Assembly (NCBI GenBank): GCA_030512335.1
Contig: JAULSU010000005.1
Coordinates: 1,922,001 to 1,986,000, forward strand
Direction: 5' to 3'
Length of the DNA: 64,000 nt
Source: Immersiella caudata
Taxonomy: Eukaryota > Ascomycota > Sordariomycetes > Sordariales > Lasiosphaeriaceae
The translations under genes were made by a program, and so were the position numbers. Below the pieces are notes generated by a model. That model had not been told where the DNA came from. It did not search any database and was given only the letters and a program-made list of their open reading frames with translations. Shown one piece after another: positions 11,983 to 23,800 of this stretch. Within the stretch, counting starts at the first letter, position 1. Each line of letters begins with the position of its first letter.

Positions 11983-14574
11983 ATGTCAAAACTCACCTCC
12001 CACCATCTCGCCAAAAACTGGACCTTCAAGTCCTCCACCTCGTCCACCTACCTCCCCACAACCGTCCCCTCGACAATCCACACCTCCCTCCTCGCCCACA
12101 ACCTCATCTCGGACCCCTTCCTCGATCTCAACGAGTATGACGTCTCCTGGGTCGCCGACACAACATGGCACTACCGCACCACCTTTCCCACTCCCTTTAC
12201 CTCCAACAACAACACCGCAGTCGACCTCATCTTCGAAGGCCTCGACACCTTCGCCGCCGTCTCCCTCAACGGAACGCCCATCCTCCAAGCAGAAAACATG
12301 TTCCTCTCCTACCGCGTCCCCATTAAATCCCTTCTCCATCCCCCGGAGTCGAAAGAGGAAAATATCTTAGAAATCGTCTTCACTCCCGCCCGTGAGAAGG
12401 GCTTGGAACTGGTGAGAGCCCATCCGGAGCATGACTTCATTGTTCACCAGACGGAGGTTAGTCGTGGGCCGGTGAGGAAGGCGCAGTGTCATTGGGGCTG
12501 GGACTGGGGGCCGGTGTTGGTTACGTGTGGGGTTTGGAAGGAGGTGAGGGTGGATGTTTATGAGGGGAGAATTGGAGAGGTTAGGGCTGATTATGAGGTT
12601 GTTGAGATGGGCGAAGAGGCGGCGGTAGAGGTGAGAGTGAGGGTTGGGGTGGAAGGGGAAGTGGTGGAGGGGGTTGGGATAAAGGTGGGTTTGGGGATGG
12701 AGGGCGAGGGGGGAGAGGTTTGGGATGTAGAGGGGGAGTGGGAGAGGGATGGAGAAGGATTGGTGTTTGTAGGGAGGGAGGCGAGGGTGGAAGGGGCGAA
12801 GTTGTGGTGGCCGAGGGGGTACGGAGAGCAGAATATGTATGAGCTGCGGGTGCAACTTCTGGCTGAGGAGACGGTGCTGGATGAGCAGACGAAAAGTATT
12901 GGCTTCCGTAAAGCGGAGCTAGTTCAGGAGAAAGATGCACATGGCCGGTCGTTCTACTTCCGCATCAACGGCGTCGACATCTTTAGTGCCGGGTCTTGCT
13001 GGATCCCGGCCGACAGCTTCCTCACCCGCCTCACCCCGGAAGACTACCACGCCTGGATCTCCCTCCTCGCCGAAGGCAACCAAAACATGATCCGCGTCTG
13101 GGGTGGTGGAATCTACGAGCCCGATGCCTTCTACGAAGCCTGCGACACGCTCGGCATCCTCGTATGGCAAGACTTCATGTTCGCCTGCGCCTCCTACCCA
13201 ACCTACCCGGCCTTCCTCTCCCTCATCCAATCCGAAGCCCTCCACCACCTCCGCCGTCTCCGCAACCACCCCTCCCTTATCCTCTGGTGTGGCAACAACG
13301 AAGACTACCAGCTCATCGAGCGCTACAACCTCACCTACGACCCCTCCGATACCTCCCCTGACTCCTGGCTCCGCACCAACTTCCCCGCCCGCTACATTTA
13401 CGAACACCTCCTCCCCTCCCTTGTAACCACCCACTCACCCTCAACCCCCTACCACCCCTCCTCCCCCTTCGGCAACGGCGCCTCTACCACCCTCGTCGTC
13501 GACCCTACCATCGGCGACATCCACCAGTGGTCCCTCTGGCATGGTTCCATGGCCCCTTACCAATCCCTCCCCTCCATGTCCGGCCGCTTCGTCTCCGAAT
13601 TCGGCATGCAATCCCTCCCTCACCTCTCCACCATCTCCAGATTCATCACCTCACCTTCCGACCTCCATCCTTCCTCCGCCCCGCTTGAATCTCACAACAA
13701 AGCCATCGACCACTCCCGCCGTCTCAACACTTACCTCTCCGAGAACTTCCGTGTTCCCTCCACCCTCGCGGGGTACGTCCATATCTCGCAGGTCATGCAA
13801 GCAGACGCAACAACCTGGGCGTATAAATCCTGGCGTCGCCAGTGGCGTACCCGTAGATGCGGAGGCGTGCTGATATGGCAGCTAAACGACACATGGCCGT
13901 GTACCTCGTGGAGTGTAGTCGACTATTGCCGAGTCAAAAAGCCAGCGTGGTATGCGATAAAACGGGTTATGGCGCCTATTACGGTGGGTGTTACAAGGGA
14001 GGTGCAGAGTTGGACTGTACGGCCAAGAGACGAGCTGTGGAAAAGGGACACGGGGCATGTTGACTTGAGGAGGGGAAAGGGGGAGGTGAAGTTTGATGTG
14101 TGGGTTTGTAATTCAACGTTGGATGAGGTGAAGGGGAGGGTGGTGGTGAGGTTTGTAAGTGTGGAGAGTGGGGAGGAGGCGAGAAGCAGGATGGAGTGGG
14201 AGGTTACAGTGAGGGGGAATGAGGTGAAGGATGTGGGGGTTGGGATTAGCTCGGAACATGATGTGAAGGCGGGATATGTAGTGGTGGTTGCAGTGCTTTG
14301 GGTGGGAGGTGAACAGGTTGGGTTTGATGTATCGTGGCCGGAGCCGATTAAGTATTTGGAGTTTGAGGATCGGGGAGTGAGGGTGGTGGACGTTGGGGAC
14401 GGGGTGGTTGAGGTCTCGGCTGAGAAGCCGGTGAAAGGGTTTGTGTTTGCCGAGCGGCAGGGGATGAAGGTGAGTGACAATGGGTTTGATCTGATCCCGG
14501 GAGAGCCCTCGACACGGGTTCAGATGGAAGGAAATGGAGGTGAAATCCCAGAGTGGACATGTGTCGGACGGTGA
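11983..14574 (+). CDS. mndB: Beta-mannosidase, GH2, intracellular B-type
   Basis: Single-exon gene for an 863-residue beta-mannosidase that removes terminal beta-1,4-mannose from mannan and glucomannan oligosaccharides. The N-terminal galactose-binding-like domain (about 10-190), Ig-like segment (about 200-310) and TIM barrel (about 320-660) follow GH2 order. The acid/base is expected at Glu440 (WCGNNED) and the nucleophile at Glu539 (VSEFGMQS). It lacks a signal peptide and matches the length of fungal MndB rather than secreted MndA, so it probably acts on imported oligosaccharides in the cytosol. Residues about 190-275 are unusually Val/Glu/Gly-rich and encoded by a GT-rich stretch, in contrast to the C-rich 5' third. 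Its 3' end is 160 bp from the convergent reductase gene. Confidence 0.93.
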   Translation: MSKLTSHHLAKNWTFKSSTSSTYLPTTVPSTIHTSLLAHNLISDPFLDLNEYDVSWVADTTWHYRTTFPTPFTSNNNTAVDLIFEGLDTFAAVSLNGTPILQAENMFLSYRVPIKSLLHPPESKEENILEIVFTPAREKGLELVRAHPEHDFIVHQTEVSRGPVRKAQCHWGWDWGPVLVTCGVWKEVRVDVYEGRIGEVRADYEVVEMGEEAAVEVRVRVGVEGEVVEGVGIKVGLGMEGEGGEVWDVEGEWERDGEGLVFVGREARVEGAKLWWPRGYGEQNMYELRVQLLAEETVLDEQTKSIGFRKAELVQEKDAHGRSFYFRINGVDIFSAGSCWIPADSFLTRLTPEDYHAWISLLAEGNQNMIRVWGGGIYEPDAFYEACDTLGILVWQDFMFACASYPTYPAFLSLIQSEALHHLRRLRNHPSLILWCGNNEDYQLIERYNLTYDPSDTSPDSWLRTNFPARYIYEHLLPSLVTTHSPSTPYHPSSPFGNGASTTLVVDPTIGDIHQWSLWHGSMAPYQSLPSMSGRFVSEFGMQSLPHLSTISRFITSPSDLHPSSAPLESHNKAIDHSRRLNTYLSENFRVPSTLAGYVHISQVMQADATTWAYKSWRRQWRTRRCGGVLIWQLNDTWPCTSWSVVDYCRVKKPAWYAIKRVMAPITVGVTREVQSWTVRPRDELWKRDTGHVDLRRGKGEVKFDVWVCNSTLDEVKGRVVVRFVSVESGEEARSRMEWEVTVRGNEVKDVGVGISSEHDVKAGYVVVVAVLWVGGEQVGFDVSWPEPIKYLEFEDRGVRVVDVGDGVVEVSAEKPVKGFVFAERQGMKVSDNGFDLIPGEPSTRVQMEGNGGEIPEWTCVGR

Positions 14575-14734
14575 GCAGATGAGATGAAGACGTTACATTG
14601 CACACAGCGGGCACTATGTGACACGACACTAGTCTGCCTCCGGGGAGGACAAGCTGCAGACGCCGTGGTGCCGCTGAGACATGTAGTACCAGCCCTACCA
14701 CTCACTCCCTTGCTGGGACTTGACAATGTCAACC

Positions 14735-15872
14735 TCACGAATGCCCCTGAATCGCCTTCGGCTGGTACAGCTCCTCGAGATACTTCTCTTCCTCATCCGT
14801 CAACACCTTCCCCCGTGCCGAGATCGCTTCTTCCAACCTCTCCAAGCTGCTAAACCCAATAATCGGACTCGTCACCCTTTTGTTGATCCACGCCAGCGCA
14901 ACATGCGACATCTGCTCAAGTCAGCCTCAACCTTTTCCTCCCCAAACAAAGAAGAATAGAAATACTCACCGGCCAGCCATACTTATCCGCCGTTTCGCTC
15001 ACCCTCCCAATAATACTCAAATCCGGCTCCACCGTCCCATGACTCCCCACCTGCCCCTCCTTCTCCCCCTTACTCCTCACCGTCGTCCCAAATGCCTCCG
15101 GCTTCCTCGCCAAATGCCCCCTACAAAGCGGCGCCCACGGCACCAGCCCGACCCCCGTCTCCTTACAAAACCGATTCATCTCCCTCTCTTCCTCCCTGTA
15201 CAGCAAATTATAATGATTCTGCATGCTCACAAACTTGGTCCAGCCATTCTTCTCGGCAACAAACTGCATCGCAGCAAACTGCGTCGCCCACATGGAGCTC
15301 GCGCCGATGTACCGCACCTTGCCAGATTGCACCAGATCGTGAAGCGCCTTCATCGTCTCTTCGACTGGCGTCTCGGTGTCGAATCTGTGGATCTGCAGCA
15401 GGTCGATGTACTCCGTGCCCAGCCTCTTCAGACTGGCCTCAACCTGGTTAAAGATCGCCGCGCGGGATAGACCCCAGCTGTTCACGTAGTCCTTACTCTT
15501 TGCGATCTCCACCTTCTGGAAGTAATGCCTCACATCCGGGGTCTCACCAACAGCCATGTAGCACTTTGTCATGATGACGACCTTGTGGCGGGGGATGTCA
15601 TACTGGCGAAGGGCCTTGCCGACGATGATCTCGGAGGCGCCGTTGGAGTAGACGTTGGCGGTATCCCAGGTGTTGAGGCCGCGGTCGTAGGCGGCTTTGA
15701 GGAGGGGGAGGGCTTGGTCTTCGCCGATGACCCAGGGGAGGGTGCGGACGTCGCCAAAGGACATGCAGCCGAAGATGGGGACGGAGATGGTGAGGCCGGA
15801 TTTTCCGAGGCGACGATATTCGCATTGGGAGTTGGTGAGGGACTCTTTAAGAGAGGGGGGGAGTTCGGCCAT
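14735..15872 (-). CDS. Aldo-keto reductase (voltage-gated K+ channel beta/AKR-like)
   Basis: NADP(H)-dependent aldo-keto reductase, 359 residues from two exons (14970-15872 and 14735-14911) joined over a 58-nt intron with donor GTGAGT. The barrel carries the AKR tetrad: Asp and Tyr in WDTANVYSNG, Lys in MTKCYM and His in IHRFD. The N-terminus YRRLGKSGLTISVPIFGCMS is the usual start of this family, and the C-terminal SPIIGFSSLERLEEA is the cofactor-binding end. Related fungal proteins are annotated as aryl-alcohol dehydrogenases or Versiconal-reductase-like AKRs; the substrate is not predictable from sequence. The gene is convergent with beta-mannosidase. No targeting signal is evident, so it is probably cytosolic. 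Confidence 0.9.
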
Positions 15873-16726
15873 GGTGGAGGAATTGCTGAGTGGTCAGGGT
15901 GAGTAGAGACGAGATGTAAGAGTGAGTAGATTCCCTAAACTCGATTCGGATCAATGACGCGGTCAATGGCTAGCAGACGAAGAGGTTGCCTAGCACCCTC
16001 ACCCTCGAGTGGGGGCTGATCCCGACTATTTATGCCCATGGCGATCTGCAAAGGGCACGAGAGGTACAATAGCTCGAACGACTTCCAAGCACGGAGGTGC
16101 CAACCCCGCAGCGGGGCATGGTTGCAATCCGTGTTGGAAGAAGTCTGGGCGCAAGGGGGGGATCACAGCCGATGGCGGCGGCGATTGCATGATCTGGATC
16201 CCGTCATCCCAATAGGTCCGGTCGCCGTTTCGCCAGGTCGAATGCGGCTGCCGGGACAATGTCACCGGTTGCCGCGGGCATCGACGTGGGATGACAGACG
16301 CACCTGGTCGGCCTTAAATGCAGGCTGGTCTGGACGAAGTCGGACTTAACCGGTTTTTGGGAGCTTCCCATCCCGTACTCTCTAGCTTGCGAATATGACC
16401 GACGCAAGTGAATTGTGATTGCCCACACACCCGGCTTCTAGTACCTGCTACTGATACATGCCATGAAGAGATGCTCGATACGCTTCCCTACCCCCTCTAC
16501 CTAGTCAAATCAGTTCAAACAAAGCGAAGACACGCCGGCTTATACCGCTTTTCTCTTCTGCGAGCTGGCCAATATCTCATCGTATCACGCGTTCCCATGT
16601 AAGAAAAAAACCCTAACGCTAATGCTGATGAATGCCTTTCCTGTCGCTCGTACAGCCATCTCGGGGCCTCTGCGGGATATCCAGTGTTTTCGACCTGTGA
16701 CGTCGTCAGGTTGCCAGGGAGAGCCG
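15873..16726. other. Intergenic, no gene seen
   Basis: Upstream region of the aldo-keto reductase and downstream region of the UBC6 gene. Short open frames on both strands lack family similarity. Confidence 0.4.
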
Positions 16727-17645
16727 TCAACTCATCTCGCCCAGCAACCGCGCGATGAGGACGTAGACAAAGACCAAGCTGCCTGCGAGAAACAGTTTGT
16801 TCCGGAACAGCCAACCTTGCCCAGCTTCCCTCTGCTGGATCACCGCATCCACCACCGCGTGCGCCTGGTGACCGCTGGTGGTCGCAATGCCGAGTTGTGG
16901 CCCGCAGGAGGGGCTACCTGTGTCGATCTTGTTCCCTGTCAGTGTGTCGATGCCCTGCTCCTTCATCCAGTTCCAGTTCTCGGCATCGACCTCGGGCCAT
17001 TCCGACTTGAACTTGGCCCCTCCATCGCCGGCTTTGATATTGCCTTTGGTAGCCGGATTTTTCGCGTGCGATCCGCCGCCTGTTGAGTTCCACCACCGTG
17101 ACCGAGCGGCGTGGTACTTGCGCTCCGCCTCAGAACCCGGGATTGACCCCGTTGTCATCTCCTCCGATGTCATGAACGACAGCAGCCCGATAAGGATGGT
17201 CGAAACCTCCCACGCCGGGTTGAACGACCTCGGGTGGAAGTCTGAGATCGACAGGCACAGTCGACTTGATGGCTGGAACCGGCCGGAGGGCGTATGCATT
17301 CGGATCGCGGGCGGCGCGAACGGGTAGTTGGCCGGGAAGATTAACGTTCCCCAGTATTGGCCGCCATGGTACGGCGTGTTTTCGGGTCCGGTGATAATGT
17401 AGTGCCATCTAGCGCGGGATCCGGTTAGCTTACCGCATCCAAGGGGGGTGCGCGGGACAAGCTTACTCTAGGATATTGGCTTCGGACGGATGCGCCGTAA
17501 TGTACGGCGGAGGGTTTTCGGAGATAGTCTTATACTCGCGCGTCAACTGCACCGGCGTTCAGGTTAGATATTTGACTTCTTTTGCCCATCAACATATAAA
17601 CGAGGGCGAAATACGTACGCGCTTCTGTGCGGCACGAGTGGCCAT
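16727..17645 (-). CDS. UBC6: Ubiquitin-conjugating enzyme E2 Ubc6 (UBE2J family)
   Basis: Tail-anchored E2 of ER-associated degradation, 262 residues from three exons (17619-17645, 17467-17546, 16727-17408; 789 nt). The first exon codes only MATRAAQKR, so the start depends on two introns with good donors (GTACGT, GTAAGC). The UBC fold is clear: the HYIITGPENTPYHGG turn, then the catalytic cysteine in SSRLCLSISDFHP at residue 87, the position used in yeast Ubc6, followed by FNPAW. The C-terminal 25 residues include the hydrophobic anchor LFLAGSLVFVYVLIARLL, with the catalytic domain facing the cytosol. The linker between is acidic and Gly-rich. Nothing looks broken. Confidence 0.95.
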
Positions 17646-18578
17646 AACTGCGATTGCAGTCAGGGGCAAATCGGGCGGTTTGAGAAACGAGGGGCGCCGA
17701 GGAGCGCGACGGAGTGGAGAGAAAATAAATGAGCGAAAGCAGATAAATCCCTAATCACTCAATAGTGATGGGCTTTGGAACCTGCGACTTGATGGTGAGG
17801 GGTGGTTGGCGATGCGTTGTTCTCGTGGAGTAAGAGTTGTAGGAATGATGACGACGGCGAGAAGCTGAGGGATGATGGTCACTTGGCCTCTGCACTTTAA
17901 TCAGGGAGCCTGTGTGGATAGCAATGCATCGGTGGCGATATCATCTCATCAGTCTGCCATAAACAAAGAAGTTGCGCAAAACGACAGGCTGCTTTTCTAA
18001 GATACATCTAGGTGCGCTCTGAGGTTTCCTTCTTCAAAGATTCTAATGTCACGAGATGCTTTGTAGCTCCCGACAATCCGATCAGAAGTGAAGTAGATCC
18101 AGCACCTTCATACCGAACCCTAACCCAGTGTGCAGAGTTGTGTGGCTCAGAAGACTCTGCCTCTAACAACTCAGGGAGCCAGCCCCACTGTCCTCGCTGC
18201 CCTGCTCAACAAGCAGCTTGTCTCGAGAGGGGGGCCAACAGCTAACCAATCCACCTGGCGACTGCCAACCCATTGGGTTAATAGCAAACATGAAGTCAGG
18301 TCTTTGTTTAAGGATTTTGTCCCGACTTTTGGTGACTTATCCTCTTGGAGACGACGCAGTTAACACTTTGTACATTGAGAATAACGAAGGCAGCGGGGTC
18401 CCTGTCGGGAGTCAGGATCCACTAATGCGCCAAGCCAAACCCTGGGGAATGATATCGGTCGGCAGGTGAAGCTCGAAACACCGAGGAAGCTGCAGGTTTT
18501 TGAGATCACGACAGCTTTTCCACCATCCCAAGCTCGAATTGGCCCCCGAGTATACTGAAGCCGTACAAGGCTGCCACA
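17646..18578. other. Divergent promoter region of UBC6 and SAM50
   Basis: About 0.9 kb between two head-to-head housekeeping genes. No open frame has recognisable similarity. Transcription starts for both genes must lie here. Confidence 0.4.
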
Positions 18579-20342
18579 ATGGCGAATCATACGGGTTATA
18601 GGGGAATTTCGGTATGCCTTGCGTCCTTCACCCTCGATACGAACCTGCAACGGTGCTCGGTCGCGCGCACATGTTGACCCAAGACAGTCTGCCAGTGGCG
18701 TTTCGAGCCATGAAGCTCCAGAACAGGTCGATCCGCAAGGGCTTCAAGCTATCGTAAGCTTTCAAAGCCCTAGTTTTCTCTCGATATCATCATGCCCCCG
18801 CTGACATCCCCGCCTGCAGCGCGACAATGAGCTTGCGCCGGCCTCGATCAATACCATCGAGCTCCATGGAGCTAAATGCACCCGGAGGAGTCTCCTCGAC
18901 CACATATTTAACCCGTTGGTAGAGAACAATTCAACCTCAACTCTCGGCGATGTTGTGGCTCGCGTTCACGCCGCGCAATTGAAGTTGTCCCAACTAGGTT
19001 CGTTTGTCCAAGATACCCCTCTAAACGCCTGCTGTGATGTCGTCTCTGACTGATTGAGAATACAGGAATCTTCAAAGAAGAGAGCATCGAAACCTTCGTA
19101 TCCGATGCGCCCAAGAGCGCTGGCCGTTCCGACGTCACGGAGCTCGACATCGCGTTTAACGTCAAAGAGAAATCCCGACTGTCATTGGGCGCTGGCACCG
19201 ACATTGGTAATACCGAGGGTTCCGCATATACCAATGCCGAACTGCGCAACATATTCGGCGGTGCCGAAACCCTGACTATCAATGCCCGTACCGGTACCCG
19301 GACAAGATCAGCCTACAATGCCGCCTTATCTGGCCCTGTCCCCAGCAACCCGTACGTGCGGATGACGTTCGAGGCACAGCAATCCTCGACTTCGAAACCA
19401 TGGGCTTCGCACGAGGAGAACATCACAGGTGGAAGCGTGCGGGCTGCGTGGCAGCCGGCCAGCATTCTGCAGCCCAACACTGGCGACAGCCACTCGATCA
19501 CCCTCTCCAGCGTATGGAGACAAGTGACCGGTCTCCTGGCTGGTGCCTCACCCACCGTCCGTGGAGATGCCGGCGACTCACTCAAAAACTCAATCACATA
19601 CTCTTTCACCCGAGACCGCCTCGATCGCAGCTCAGGTCCGGTTCCCACTCTCCCCCAGCGTGGCTACCTCATCCGCGCCGTGAGCGAGCTTGCCGGCTGG
19701 GGCGCCCTTCAGGGTGATGTGTCCTTCTCAAAAACCGAGCTCGAGCTCTCGAGCATCCGCCCCCTCGATCTCCCCGGCACGAAAAGCACCTCTGGGATCA
19801 CCATAGGCAGCGGTTTCCGAATGGGAGTGCTCTACCCCTTGCCATCCGGATTCAACTTTAGCGGCCTTGCAAAATTGAGCCGCATCAACGATCGTTTCCA
19901 GCTCGGCGGGCCCACCGACGTTCGGGGTTTCAAGCTCGGCGGCCTCGGGCCGCATGACAACGGAGACGCGGTCGGCGGCGATGTCTACGCCGCCGGTGGC
20001 GTCAACATGATGCTCCCCTTGCCCCGCCTCGGCGCATCTTCCCCTCTCAGATTCCAGCTATTCGCCAACGGCGGACGGCTTGTGGCACTAAAGAATAAGG
20101 GGAAGTCCAAGGAAGGCAAGGGCCATCCCTCTCAGATGGACTCAAAAGCCATCTCGACTAGCATGGTTTCGGCCCTGGGCGAATTGACAGACGGAGTGCC
20201 AAGTGTGGCCGTTGGCGCCGGTCTCGTCTACGCCCATCCCGCGGCAAGATTCGAGCTCAACTTCAGCTTACCTCTTGCCCTCCGCAGGGGAGAAGAGGGA
20301 CGAAAAGGGCTGCAGGTCGGCGTCGGCATCAACTTCCTGTAA
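18579..20342 (+). CDS. SAM50: Sam50/Tob55, mitochondrial outer-membrane beta-barrel assembly protein
   Basis: Omp85-family core of the SAM complex, which inserts beta-barrel proteins into the mitochondrial outer membrane. The well-supported part is 18820-18997 plus 19066-20342 (485 codons with stop), joined over an intron with a GTTCGT donor. It begins with a POTRA-like segment (SINTIELHGAKCTRRS to SQLGIFKEESIETF) and ends with a 16-strand-type barrel. The family signature is near LGGPTDVRGFKLGGLGP, and the final strand LQVGVGINFL ends in a hydrophobic residue as expected. An upstream exon 18688-18753 is in phase. The first exon (18579-18611, MANHTGYRGIS) is my best guess; it needs an acceptor at 18687, so the N-terminus is uncertain. 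Predicted length is about 517 residues. Confidence 0.85.
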
Positions 20343-20863
20343 TTCCGCTGTAAGGCGCAGCCGTGTAATCATACCGTACCATAGAATACCGCAATCACAG
20401 CCAGCGCTGCATATTTCCACTGTATCAGGTCATTACATATCGTTCTACTCTATTTTTGAGTCTCCGTCTATATACGTTCTGCGCGCCTTGAAACGCATAG
20501 ATGTGATAGTATGTACATGGCAGACGCCAGTTCCATGGCATCCGACTCTAATCCCTCGCTTTCGTTTGATATTACGTATGACAGAAAAGAAAAGTCCGCA
20601 GTGTGCGCAATGTGACAAAGCGCGACGTGATGATCCGACGAGGTGTAGATAGCAAAAGCCAGCAGTAAATGGGAAAGCGTACGCTGTGCTGCATGCACGG
20701 TTTGTGGCCAGAGGAAGGAGAAAGCCAGAAAAATGCATGATGAAAGGAATAAATAGCCTCCAGAGATGTCGATCATGTCCAGCTCGTGAAAGATGCGATG
20801 CGATGCGATGCAAGAGGGCGCTCATAACGCAATGATGGGTTTGGGATGTGAGGAAGGAGAGGT
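20343..20863. other. Convergent 3' region
   Basis: Contains the 3' ends of SAM50 (+) and the PDR transporter (-). AT-richer than its surroundings, with no gene visible. A short GATGCGATGCGATGCGATGC tandem run lies near 20792-20811. Confidence 0.4.
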
Positions 20864-23800
20864 TTACTCCTTCTTCTTCTTTCCACCGAGCTTGTTCTTA
20901 GGGACGCGGACGAGCCAGTAGACGAAGAGGGCGGCGAAGATGTTGAAGATGATGTAGACCCAGAGGATACTAGAGAGTGGTTAGTGTGAGGATGAGCGTG
21001 ATGCGGCGTTGAGAGGTACATACCCAAAGTTGAACCACCTGTCGGCGTAGTCTGCCTTTGCGCCCGCCAGGAAGACGTTGGTGTCAGCCATGGGGCAGAA
21101 GGAGCACTCGACCGTGTTCAGGGTGTCCTCGAGGTAGCCGCCAGCAAGCTGCATATAAGGAGCCATGTAGTCGCCGCAGGTGGTGCCGTTGGGAGGAGCG
21201 AGCTTGAGGTACTCGTTGGCGGCGCAGACAACCTCGGTGTTGGCTACGGCCACCGACAACATGGCGCTTGCTAAGTAGGTGAAGGGGCTGAGGCGGTACA
21301 TGAAGATCCAGAAGCGGGGAAGAGTGTCGGGGTTGGCGAGGACACCGCAGAAGATCAAGCAGAGCGTGAAGAGCAAGTTGGCAATGTTGCCACCAGCCTC
21401 GGCCGTCTCGAACCCCGCAATCATAAGGTCGGTGAATGTCGAAGTGAACAGCAGGAAGGCAACCAGGAGGAGGAACATCAGGGCGCCTCGCTCGGTGACT
21501 TGATCGGCGGCGATGGCGTTGTTCTGAAGACCGACAGGGTAGTACCAGCAGAAGTACATGAGGACGGCCATCAAGGCATTCCAGGGAAGCTCGACAATGA
21601 TCTGAGACAGCATGAAGATCTTCCAGCTGTAGACCTTGGACGGGCGTTCGCGGACTTCGTAGAGAGAGCGCTGGATGACGAAATGAGGCATGGTTTGCTG
21701 GACGAGCTGACCAAAGACAGTGAAGATGTTGAAGATGGCGAACATTTGGTTGGTAAGTCCCTGGATCGAGTTGGGGGCGTTGTAGAAGATGAAGCCGATG
21801 AAGAGAGCCACAAGAACACAGAGTGCCGCCTTGGAGTAGATGTACGACGGGGTGCGCCAGTATTGCTGGAAAACGCGAGCGGTAACCTCATACAGCTGCT
21901 TGTGAAAAGGGGCCGCGAATTCGCGGAAGCTGCCCTTGTCGTCGTTCAGCGCAGTAGTCTCCTTGGCCTCGGCTTTCAGGCGCTGCAGCTCGGCTTGAAC
22001 CTCGGCATACTCAGGGCTGTTGCGCCAGGCCTCAAACCAGTCGACATCCGTGTGAGATCCAGGGGCAGCACCAATGACTTGAAGCATCCATTCGGCCGGG
22101 TTCGCATCAGGGGGGCAGGGGAAGCCGCCGTTGCGCTCGAAGTAAGAGGTCATGGTCTTGGAGTTCTTGCCGATATCGCCAAAGTAGACTGTTCTGCCAC
22201 CCTTGGCCAAGAAAAGCAGCCTGTCGAACCGTTGGAAAAGCATGGCGGAGGGCTGGTGGATGGTGCAGAGAACGGCTTGTCCGCTCTTGGTGAGCTTCTC
22301 CAGCAGATCCAGAATGGCCCAAGATGTTTGGCTGTCAAGACCAGAGGTGGGCTCGTCGACGAAGAGAAGGAGAGGAGGTTTGGCAGCAAGCTCGACACCG
22401 ATGGTCAGGCGCTTCCTCTGCTCGACGTTGAGACCCTCGCCAGGAATACCAATGACAGCGTCGGCGTACTCCTCCATGTCGAGAAGCTTGATGACCTCAT
22501 CGACGTATGCGAGCTTCTCCTCGCGGGGAACGTGGTCGGGTTGACGGAGAAGAGCGCTGAAGTTGAGAGCCTCGCGGACGGTGGTAGTTTGAAGATGGAG
22601 ATCCTGTTGCTGAACATATCCGGTCTTGCGCTGGAACGACGCGTCCCTGGGGTGGCCATCAACAAGCATCTCGCCAGTGATGACACCCATTGAGGTACGG
22701 TCAGCGAGGCAGTCCAGAAGCGTCGTTTTTCCGGCGCCAGAAACACCCATGAGAGCAGTCAGAGTACCGGGCTTGACCCATCCGTCCACATTGTTGAGAA
22801 TCTGGCGCTTCTCCGACTTGATATCGACCTCGTAACAGACATTGTTCCAGTGGAAAACGCTCGTAGTGCCCCGAAGCACACCGCCTTCCTTATCGGACGA
22901 GTTTCCATCGGTGGCGCCATGGTTGACCGCAAGACGACCGCTGTTGTATCCAGACTCGGCATCACCCTTCTGCTCCTTGAAAGCAGCCGGCTTGTGTCCG
23001 CGGCGGAAGAGAAGAACCTCGCCCTTGCTCTTCTTGGCGGCAACGTTCTCGGCAGAGACAATGTAGCAGAAGAGGAAGAAAGCCATGAACGCAAAGATGA
23101 TGCCAACGTTGCGCCACTTGTTCGCGTTGGAATACTTGAAGCCCGACCAGATGTAATCGTCACCCGAGACGAACTCGAATCCGGTAACCGAGCCAACAGC
23201 AGAGCAGACGCGGTTGCGATCCGAGACGTTGGCGTACATGGGGAGCTCAGGGCTCGGCACGTACTGCGTGCACCGGAATTGACGGCCGTGGAACTCGTTG
23301 ACCATGAGCGCCTCAAAGGCATACGCCACGGGGTCGATGTAGTTGAGCCAGCGGCACCACGGAAGCATGTAGTCGAGAGGAATGGCGAAGCCGGTAAAGA
23401 TGACGAGGGCCAGGATGATGAGAGCAGCGGGTACCATGGCTTGCGACAAGGTTCGGGTAGCGCTGGCAATCGTGCGGAATATCATCGACATGGTCAGGAC
23501 GGTAATGAACGAGATCAGAAGGAAGAAGAAGAAAGCTCCCGGCTCCCGCCGCAAGTTCGTCATAAAGTACAACGTGAGGTTGAACACGATGCAGTTGGCA
23601 ATCTTGTAAGGCATGTCGGTGATCATCGAGGCCACAGCTTCGGCAGACGGGTGGTAGAGTGCGTAGCGGTTGTGTTTCTCGACGATGGGTCGTTGGGCGT
23701 ACAGAGTCAAAATTTCCAGGGCGCTGGCGAAGGCATTCATGAGACAGGCGAAAAAGAGGAGGGCGCCTCTTTGGAAGAAGCTAGCCGTATTGGGTTGCAG

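Noticed and set aside
12367..13434. Minus-strand frames of 119-171 codons inside beta-mannosidase
   Set aside because: Pro/His-rich or Gly/Val-rich translations caused by the G-rich coding strand; the sense gene is intact.
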